In this document: positions 19,773 through 26,166 of the stretch, in pieces
How the letters are laid out: each line of letters starts with the position of its first letter
Position numbering within the stretch: the first letter of the stretch is position 1
Assembly (NCBI GenBank): GCA_020650975.1
Contig: JAIPMN010042494.1
Span: 1-26,166, forward strand
Direction of reading: 5' to 3'
DNA length: 26,166 nt
Source: Apostichopus californicus
Lineage: Eukaryota; Echinodermata; Holothuroidea; Aspidochirotida; Stichopodidae
Made by a program: the position numbers and the translations under genes
The notes under the pieces: generated by a model
The model's input: only the letters and a program-made list of their open reading frames with translations
Databases searched by the model: none
Told to the model about the DNA's origin: nothing

Positions 19773-22700
19773 CTGTATAAAATGATGATAGTAACAAAAT
19801 ATTGTTAGTGCAGTTGTCCTTACTATATTTGGATATTTGGCTGTGTATAAGTGATTTGTAATAATACCGAAGATAGCATGTAACTGGAGACATCATCATA
19901 ACGTTCTACCATTCACACTTCTTTCATTGAGCATATATGGGGATAAATAATTAACATGTACTCATGTAACATATACCCATGATGTATCACATCCAGTCGT
20001 GAGAGTGTAGCAACGGAATTTATGGAGCAAAAATGAAAGAGTGATTTTCAGGGAATCAACTAAATGAAAGTTTCAGTGTCACAGTAATAATCCTTTATGT
20101 TTTAATTGAAAGGATTTTAATTCTAGTGAGGACGTGTTCACATTATCACTCAATTACATATCACTAAAATGAATAAGTAAGATGTTCGGTGATGAAGCCT
20201 TCGTGGTAGAAGATTTGGAAAACTGGTAGTGAAACCTGATGCTCATAGTGCATAAGCGGAGAGGAGACAGGTTACGGGGAATTGCGTTGATCTATCACTA
20301 TATATGACCCTAATGTTCGGACCTATTTTGCACCCACTTTTACAATAGACCTGATTAAAGATCTCTTTTTAACTACACACAATTTTTAACAAAATGATCC
20401 AAGGCGTTTTGTACACCACTCCCACCCCCTTACAGGGAAAGGTCATCGTGGCCTTCCATACGTTAATAGATGACTAACAACATATACTTTTTGACCGGAC
20501 AAGGGAGATGGTGCATGAACGGTTTCAGGTTTTGTGGCTGAGACAGATGGAGGGTGGGGAGCGGCGGGAGGGTGTTTACGTTAGATATTTTGTGGCCGGT
20601 GGGGGAAAGGAGGGTATAATAGACTAAACATCTGACCTCTTTGATTTGCAGTTGTAAGTCTTCTATTTCATCATCCTTCTTATTGGAGGCGTCATTTGTT
20701 GAAAAGTTGGTTGTGTTCGTCGTCATGGTGGTCACTGGTTTACCTTCGGGGTACTTGTAGACGGAGAGAATCTGAAAAACGACCAAATTTAAAAATGAAA
20801 GGAAGAAAGAAAGAAAGAATCCTTCCCTACAACAAAATAACAATTCAGAAGACGAATTGTACATTCTGAGGCATATTTAGACAATACGTTAGGTCTATAA
20901 AAGTGACTCTAAACGGAATGTTATGCTAACAAATAATAACAATTAAAAACATTTCCCCGAACGATTAAGTAGGGTCCTGAACCTTTATCAGAGGGTCAGA
21001 GGCGAATCATTCAATAATTACATAAAGTAGAGAGTACTTCCCTGGTGTCAGTGAAGCTGTCTCCTATGTAGATGGGTTCGGGGTCCTCCCCAGAAATAAT
21101 TAATATACGTCAAATGAAGCATTCTGAGACTCATTCATATAGTTAGACTATATATTAGATCTATATAAGTGGCCCTAACGGAAGGGTTGGCCAATTAATA
21201 CTTTGTGGGAGGTTGAAAGAAAGAGAGGGTGTACACCGTTAATAGTGATCAAGTTCGTCCCTGTTGAATGCAGCAATGCCGCGACTGAACTATTTTCCCC
21301 GACTGACAACTGGTATGCCCCCCCCCCCAACACTGTTGTGGCATATATTAATGACGTTAATGGGCAACTATTTCACGTAAGGGGGGACTTGGATCGGGGT
21401 TATACAGATCCAAGCATAACAGTTCATTAGTTTTCGGAACTAGGAATGATTCTTACCTTCGGTACAAAAATCACGATCAAGGTCACCGTAGTACAAAATG
21501 TCTGTATCGCTGAGGTAAAAACGAACGAAACCGCGGTGTCGGTTGCAACTGCAAGGTTAACCCCAACGCCGATTGCACTTAAAAGGATTACGTTATAGAC
21601 ACAGAGACCAATCAACTTTGAGTCATTAAGAGCTGGTATGGTGACCTAAAATGTGGAAAAGAAGATAAGAAAAGGGAAAATGGTAGGAAGGAACAAGAGT
21701 GCTGATTCCGATTTAAATTGTCCATTTTTTCAACTCATCTTTTTAATATCTGGTTTGCTTATAGCTTTATTACGGATTTGGCTTTCTTCAATGTTCTCAC
21801 CCCAAGGAGAACTAGAACCAACCTGGCGGATGCTGGGAACACTGCCCACCCGCCAGGCCTCTCCTGAATAACTCGTTACACACTCAAGGCACCCGGCCAT
21901 TGGTGCCAAATAAGTATATTCTCTTGCATATCATCCGTCATTTAATCAGATAGAAAACATAAATTGCGAACCTTCCTGGTTTCCCAAGCTAGAAAGGTTC
22001 CAAAGATAAGGAGCAGGCCTTTGTACCCGTATAGAGCTGCCTGCCAGTATAGGTCGTTATCGCTCGCACAGAACAGTATGTAAGGCTGTAAGATTATCTG
22101 CAGCTCCCTGTCTTCCTGTCAATTAATGAAGGGGGACAAAAAACAAGATGAGCGCCATGAGATGTTATCTGATTATTAGGAAAATCTAATTTAGCGCTAT
22201 TACCCTATAGTATGACAAAACTATTAACGGCTACCTTTACAGATCAACACCATGGTATAAATACGACGTCGAGAAGCCTCAACTCGCCGAATATCCTCAC
22301 TTTGGCCATTAGTAAACAACCGTCAGTTACTTTACAATGTTATATGATTAACCCATTGGTGGATTCATTGATGCCTTTAGATGTCAATGTGAAAGGCGAA
22401 AGAGAAAGAGAGAGATGGGGGGTCTGTTGTATATATATGTCGTACTTATATATGTTGTACATATATATATGTTTTTAAATATATATGTTACTCTGAAAGA
22501 AGTGGTTACTCTGAAAGGCCCCAGTATAGAATCGACAAGTAAGCAAAATCATCAGCTAATGTGGAGATAGTGGCATACTCACGAAGAAAATTGTTGACAA
22601 GCGAGAACTCCCTCATGCATCATGAGGGATATTGATATATATATAGAGGATACGTCCATGGTTACATCGACTCCATACTCAACCCTTTACTAGACCATAT

Positions 22701-25642
22701 TCCTTCCTATATACAGGACACTACACATGTTTTATGATAATCCTTAATAATATTCAGGCTTTACCGATTTATACTTGTAACAATGGACGTATCCAATGTT
22801 ATCCCAGCCACCGTGGTTAAAATTCCCAATGTTGACTGTGGTCTTAGACCCCCTTTACTCTCTCGTGACTCTAACAATGTAATTTTATATTTTATAAGGA
22901 CATATTATTATTATTATTATTTTTTATATATATATAGTTTTTTATCAAAGATCTATTTTTATATTAATTTAAAAAGAAAAGTGTTTGAATTCCCTTAAAT
23001 TGACTACTTACCATTTGGTAATGGTTTTGTCTTTGTACTATAATTGGGTTTATAATAAACCAGGCTGCTAAGATCACAACATCAACAAGAAGAAGCATCG
23101 CTACCATCACAAAGAGATGGCGGTCGGTAATAATCTGAACGATATAAAGAAAACAAAAACGAAAAATACATGAGATATTTAGCTATATCTTAATTCAAGC
23201 CCCTTGATGTAAAGAATTAATGAAAATATGACTGTAGGTTACTTCACATGTGCCATATTGTAATGATAATCTTGGCCAGAGGGAGGGGGGTTGGGGTAGT
23301 AATGATCGACGGGTCATAGCCAAATGCCAAAAACTAATAGCAGATACATGGCTCGAATAGGTTACGGACCACTGCATTATGACATTATATTAGTCACATG
23401 CAATAGCAGGGTGAAAATTGTCAATCGTTTTCTTCTTTTTCCTTATTGTCTTAAACGAAACTTGATTCGTGAAACTTCAAAACTGCACTGATGATACTAA
23501 AAAAAAAACATGATTTAATATAAAGTGTGACAAAATACGCGAGATACATAGACCGCCATTCAATTGAAGTAGTTATAACTTGATAATGCATTGTCTTAAG
23601 TCGGACGGTGTGTTTGATGATAAATAAAATATTTTTTGTTGGTTTGTTTTTCCTTTCTGTTTCGTTCTTTCAAATCCTCATCTTTTTACGAAAGTGTTAA
23701 ACTTTTAAGAGAAACACACCTCATCACGATAAAGTGATACAAGTGCTGACAATGACGCCATACGAGGATAAGTATTGATTATAGCTTGTGAAATCAACTG
23801 TATGTGTAACAGGACTTCAATGGACTTGCCAGAGTGAAGGGTTTGATCAGTGTGTACCATGAACTGTTGAGTAGATAATACTTACCACGCGTTTAGGGTT
23901 CTTTAGCGCAGCAACTTTGTGTACACGCCATGTCTTACTAAACATCGAGCCAAAGCTAAGGACGAAGCCGACCGAGAAAACCCATACTCTTGTCTGTAGA
24001 AATAATGACAAACCATCAATTGGTTGAAACTGTCTAATACGTATACTTTTAAAACCTCCAAGACATCGTTTATCGTGGATAAACTTGTCCCTATGTTACT
24101 TAAATTGGCAGCATCGCTCCCATATAAGTTTACATGCAGCCTTAGAAAAAACTCCCACATTGTTAAAATGTATAATGCCTACCACACCTTGAAGGCTAAT
24201 ATTGTGTTCGCAACAGGGGGGTGGGGGGATGAGGGGTGATGTAGGGCAGAATTAGTTGTCGCAACCAACATCAATTTATTCTGCAAGAGGGTGGAGGCAG
24301 GGGGATGGGGGGGGGTGGGGTAGTAAGACACAACATGTTATCTGAGTGGACTTGTTATGTATAGTGGTGCAGATAGTTTACAGCAAAATCAACTTCCATC
24401 AACGGAATAACCGTGCTATTACATGAACTAGTAGGTATCCGCACTGTGTTATATTATATCACCATACATTATAACCTATTTCTTAATCAACTTAACAAGA
24501 ATAAGTTTCGTTCGTTATTTTCAACCTGCGAGTGTTGTCAATTATAGTTAATATCGTTATTCATTAATTTAACGGTCGCCGGTATTGCTCACCCCCCCCC
24601 CCCCCGCCGCCTTCCCCTATGTTAGTGATATCATATTAATGATCTGCGTAAAAGGAATTTATTTATTTTCCCGGCAGGCACGCATTAATGTGTGTACATA
24701 ATATGTTTGTGCGTATATACATACATAATTATCTGACTTTCTAACATATTTAAAGATGTATGCTGTTTAACTCACCTGACAGAGGATACGGAATAAAGAT
24801 TTGCTGATATTTGGAGAATCCCAACCGCTCAGACAGGTTGATATGTAGATCAAGATACTTCCTATCAGGATAAGGTTGTTCAGGTTTGGACTCGACATCT
24901 TCATAAATCTGAAGGATAAAGACGGAAAATGTTATATTAATTCTCTACGTTGTGGTATTATATACGGTAATATGTACACAGTTGGGACAATTTGTTCTAT
25001 GCTGTACTGTCATGTCCCGCTTTCAGAACACTCGTTATGTCAGTATGAGCAGTATTAATATCATGTTTCTATCAGATAAAGGGTAGGAACTGTATGAACT
25101 GTCAATAACGAGTGGTTTGAAGCATAATACCGTAGGACAGTACCGAGTGGTATTAGCACTAGAATATTGTCCCAACTGGCTGATATGTACGATCTCTGTA
25201 TGTTTATAATCAAGCATGTTAGCACTTTGGAAATTTGGTGTTTTTGCAGTTGTTGTCTCTATTAGGATCGGCATTAGCTTTTCTTCATTACCCTATGAAT
25301 CTCTACACCGATATTTACACCTTCAATGGAAGTTACTTTACTCCGTATGTTTTTCGTACAAGATAGTGAATACAGTGTATTCCCCTTGAGGAGAGCGACA
25401 AAGCTTTTCTTAAAAACAAACTACTATTGTTGAGGTATTCCTTATTCAATGATAATACATTAAAGGAGTGACTCACTTTTGTTGTCTGAAGTAAATGTTA
25501 AAGATGAGAAACACCAAGGCTAAGAGAATGCCGACTCCTGCCAAGGAACACATGATGACGTACACGAGTAAGGGTATACTCTGGTAACTCTCGACTAGAG
25601 TAAATGTAATTTGTGGAGTATGGTCCAATGGGACTTGGTCTC
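19635..25642 (-). CDS. GABBR2: GABA-B receptor subunit 2-like class C GPCR, 3' part (eight exons)
   Basis: GABA-B receptors are plasma-membrane heterodimers coupling GABA to Gi/o. In vertebrates subunit 2 activates the G protein. Exons on the minus strand: 25642-25477, 24908-24776, 23993-23886, 23134-23012, 22115-21972, 21645-21457, 20771-20637 and 19772-19635. All phases join, giving 377 residues plus TAA. The product has TM1-TM7, the class C cysteines before TM3 (ILCQ) and in loop 2 (YILFC), then a short coiled coil. KMSSPNLNNL, SKTWRVH, YGYKGLLL, FLAWETR, IPALNDSK and FVPK match subunit 2 better than subunit 1, which has TKIWWVH and NDHRAVG (recalled). The leucine and lysine of IPALNDSK, in the loop important for G-protein coupling in subunit 2, are present. 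The ectodomain is outside the window. An invertebrate GABA-B-like paralogue remains possible. Confidence 0.88.
19773..20636 (-). other. Last intron of GABBR2-like gene
   Basis: Intron of 864 bases. Its first 174 bases on the minus strand continue the upstream exon's frame to a TAA at 20463-20465. No mobile element was recognised. Confidence 0.7.
20637..20771 (-). CDS. GABBR2: GABBR2-like exon with start of coiled coil
   Basis: Forty-five codons in phase 0 run from acceptor cgtttttcag to donor GAG/GTCAGA. After ILSVYKYPEG comes a Thr/Asn/Ser-rich linker and then KKDDEIEDLQLQIKE. Ile and Leu in this segment fall at a/d heptad positions and continue into the next exon (LKKKE). It occupies the place of the subunit 2 coiled coil that pairs with subunit 1. 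Confidence 0.82.
20772..21456 (-). other. GABBR2-like intron with a diverged repeat pair
   Basis: Intron of 685 bases containing two related segments (20862-20925 and 21117-21190) and a C-run at 21318-21327. A plus-strand open frame (21203-21430) is considered chance. Confidence 0.65.
20862..21190. repeat. Diverged direct repeat pair
   Basis: The segment at 20862-20925 (ATTCTGAGGC, TTAGGTCTATAAAAGTG, CTAAACGGA) resembles that at 21117-21190 (CATTCTGAGACTCATT, TTAGATCTATATAAGTG, CCTAACGGA), about 255 bases apart. This could be an old duplication or two copies of one mobile element. Confidence 0.6.
21457..21645 (-). CDS. GABBR2: GABBR2-like exon with TM6 and TM7
   Basis: Sixty-three codons run from acceptor ttttccacattttag to donor AAG/GTAAGA, phase 0. 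It encodes VTIPALNDSKLIG (inner loop 3), TM6 (LCVYNVILLSAIGVGVNLAV), TM7 (SFVFTSAIQTFCTTVTLIVI) and FVPK, the classic GABA-B end of the membrane domain. Confidence 0.92.
21646..21971 (-). other. GABBR2-like intron, nothing recognised
   Basis: Short intron of 326 bases between the TM5 and TM6/7 exons. Only the splice signals are visible. Confidence 0.75.
21972..22115 (-). CDS. GABBR2: GABBR2-like exon with loop 2 cysteine and TM5
   Basis: Forty-eight codons in phase 0 encode QPYILFCASDNDLYW, with the loop-2 Cys, then TM5 (AALYGYKGLLLIFGTFLAW) and ETRK. The donor is AAG/GTTCGC, weaker than the other donors of the gene, but the homologous join ETRK/VTIPALND fixes it. Confidence 0.88.
22609..22629. 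repeat. Perfect 9-bp stem hairpin
   Basis: TCCCTCATG-CAT-CATGAGGGA forms a 9-bp stem with a 3-base loop, just left of the MITE-like element. No T-run follows, and its function is unknown. Confidence 0.6.
22648..22794. mobile_element. MITE-like element with 19-bp terminal inverted repeats
   Basis: GGATACGTCCATGGTTACA (22648-22666) is the inverted complement of TGTAACAATGGACGTATCC (22776-22794), with one mismatch in 19. The 147-bp unit has no coding capacity. A target-site duplication is not obvious, so the exact ends and superfamily are open. Confidence 0.65.
23012..23134 (-). CDS. GABBR2: GABBR2-like exon with TM4
   Basis: Forty-one codons in phase 0 run from acceptor atcgttcag to donor ATG/GTAAGT. 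ITDRHLFVMVAMLLLVDVVI covers the inner end and most of TM4. AAWFIINP then matches the CW..VDP position of vertebrate subunit 2, followed by part of outer loop 2. Confidence 0.88.
23135..23885 (-). other. GABBR2-like intron, nothing recognised
   Basis: Intron of 751 bases between the TM3 and TM4 exons, AT-rich, with a short G-rich patch at 23280-23296. No repeat family or RNA gene was seen. Confidence 0.7.
23886..23993 (-). CDS. GABBR2: GABBR2-like exon with TM3
   Basis: Thirty-six whole codons, phase 0 at both ends, encode TM3 (RVWVFSVGFVLSFGSMFSK) and loop 2 (TWRVHKVAALKNPKRV). The GSMFSKTWRVH stretch parallels GAMFAKTWRVH of subunit 2 and not GSMFTKIWWVH of subunit 1. Confidence 0.9.
23994..24775 (-). 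other. GABBR2-like intron with G-rich and C-rich tracts
   Basis: Intron of 782 bases. G-runs of four or more cluster at 24216-24237 and 24299-24320, and a C-run lies at 24591-24605. Otherwise it appears unique. Confidence 0.7.
24776..24908 (-). CDS. GABBR2: GABBR2-like exon with TM2
   Basis: The exon takes one base to complete Lys at the junction, then encodes FMKMSSPNLNNLILIGSILI, most of TM2, and the outer loop through SLFRILCQ. KMSSP.(L/M)NNL is a GABA-B signature. The Cys near the end is the conserved class C disulphide partner at the top of TM3. The donor is CAG/GTGAGT. Confidence 0.9.
24909..25476 (-). other. GABBR2-like intron, nothing recognised
   Basis: Intron of 568 bases between the TM1 and TM2 exons. 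Only splice signals are visible; open stretches on either strand lack family similarity. Confidence 0.7.
25477..25642 (-). CDS. GABBR2: GABBR2-like exon with TM1
   Basis: On the minus strand, acceptor cttcttttatag leads into GA/GAC CAA GTC CCA. The donor is AA/GTGAGT (phase 2). It encodes QVPLDHTPQITF, the stalk before the membrane, then TM1 (IPLLVYVIMCSLAGVGILLA) and FNIYFRQQK at the start of loop 1, like FNIKNRNQK of vertebrate subunit 2. Confidence 0.88.
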
Positions 25643-26111
25643 CTATAAAAGAAGACAAAGAGAGTACACCATTAAGTTAGTAGTAGGGATTACGTGTGAG
25701 TGGGGTGGGGGGGGGGGGGGTCTTGCCCCCACTTTTTCCCAGACATTGAGCTGGCTTTGTTTTTTATTCAATACCGTCAGTAATGACTTTTTATGTCGCC
25801 CAATAAATCTGACAACACTATTATGCAGATAGCGTAATTACATTTTCAATAACACAAATATTGTACTGGGAAATAACCTATTAATATTTCACCATATTAC
25901 AAATAGGGGCCTTATAAAATCAAAAAACTTCTCAAAGGGGAGGGAGCACCCCTCCAACTAGACCCGTCTCCCAGGTTTTCCCCTTTCCAACTTTCACACA
26001 TCAAATCCCGCCCCTGAAATTATGTAATAATGAACATGCGATAACGTATAGCGATTTATATTCTGGATTCCTTCAATGGCATCATGTTAGTCCTATATCA
26101 ATAAATATAAC

Positions 26112-26166
<55 letters not shown>
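25643..26166 (-). other. Incomplete GABBR2-like intron to window edge
   Basis: No exon of the receptor ectodomain was found here. The stretch contains a G-run (25699-25720), a C-rich segment (25930-26015) that shares CTAGACCC and CTCCCAGG with the transposon at 6352-6671, and the terminal microsatellite. Confidence 0.6.
26109..26166. repeat. (AAT)n microsatellite
   Basis: Nearly perfect AAT/ATA trinucleotide repeat, about 18 units, running off the right end of the window. Confidence 0.98.

Larger units (their letters stand above)
22116..23011 (-). other. GABBR2-like intron with a MITE-like element
   Basis: Intron of 896 bases with a TATATG-rich microsatellite (about 22428-22482), a perfect hairpin at 22609-22629, the inverted-repeat element at 22648-22794, and ATT/TA runs near 22904-22937. 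Confidence 0.75.

Noticed and set aside
19690..19899. Minus-strand open frame overlapping the last receptor exon in another frame
   Set aside because: It runs through the acceptor at 19773 and is out of phase with the upstream exon; the phase-0 frame continues the coiled coil.

Overview
This is animal (metazoan) genomic DNA. It is AT-rich, has GT/AG introns of several hundred to about 2,200 bases, and carries many tandem repeats and short mobile elements. Two protein-coding genes are supported, each cut by a window edge and running tail to tail. The protein divergence and the repeat types suggest a marine invertebrate, perhaps an echinoderm such as a sea cucumber. The taxon is an inference, not something the sequence proves.

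Left half (+ strand): the 3' part of a GNPAT gene, encoding dihydroxyacetone-phosphate acyltransferase, the peroxisomal enzyme that starts ether-lipid (plasmalogen) synthesis. Eight exons (2478-2698, 4537-4809, 5863-5942, 7317-7463, 8588-8696, 10870-10963, 11694-11755, 12646-12737) join in one unbroken frame of 358 codons plus a stop. The last exon ends in Ser-Lys-Leu, a canonical PTS1 peroxisomal import signal. The 5' half, with the catalytic domain, lies left of the window.

Right half (- strand): the 3' part of a class C GPCR, best matched to GABA-B receptor subunit 2. Eight exons (25642-25477, 24908-24776, 23993-23886, 23134-23012, 22115-21972, 21645-21457, 20771-20637, 19772-19635) join in one frame of 377 residues. 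They cover the whole seven-helix domain, a very short coiled coil and a short cysteine-containing tail. The ligand-binding ectodomain lies right of the window. The genes converge across about 6.9 kb of non-coding DNA, and nothing suggests a functional link between their products.

Repeats fill much of the rest. They include a 41-bp minisatellite with a 754-bp higher-order period (1-1856), a 103-bp triplet (4183-4490), a 26-bp array (4976-5695), a CTGT-rich array (8745-9480), a 98-bp triplet (9562-9860), a ~139-bp doublet (11118-11402), a palindromic 42-bp array (15297-15440), a ~428-bp triplication (15844-16938) and a ~74-bp array (17345-18128). Mobile elements include a 320-bp inverted-repeat element with a 9-bp target duplication (6352-6671), a tRNA-derived SINE (10050-10282) with a second copy of its 3' body (3853-3997), and a 147-bp MITE-like element with 19-bp terminal inverted repeats (22648-22794). 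Long open frames inside the arrays are by-products of repeat periodicity. No novel multi-gene system was seen. The most interesting biology is at the two C-termini, where use or non-use of one splice site would change peroxisomal targeting in one protein and the coiled-coil tail in the other.
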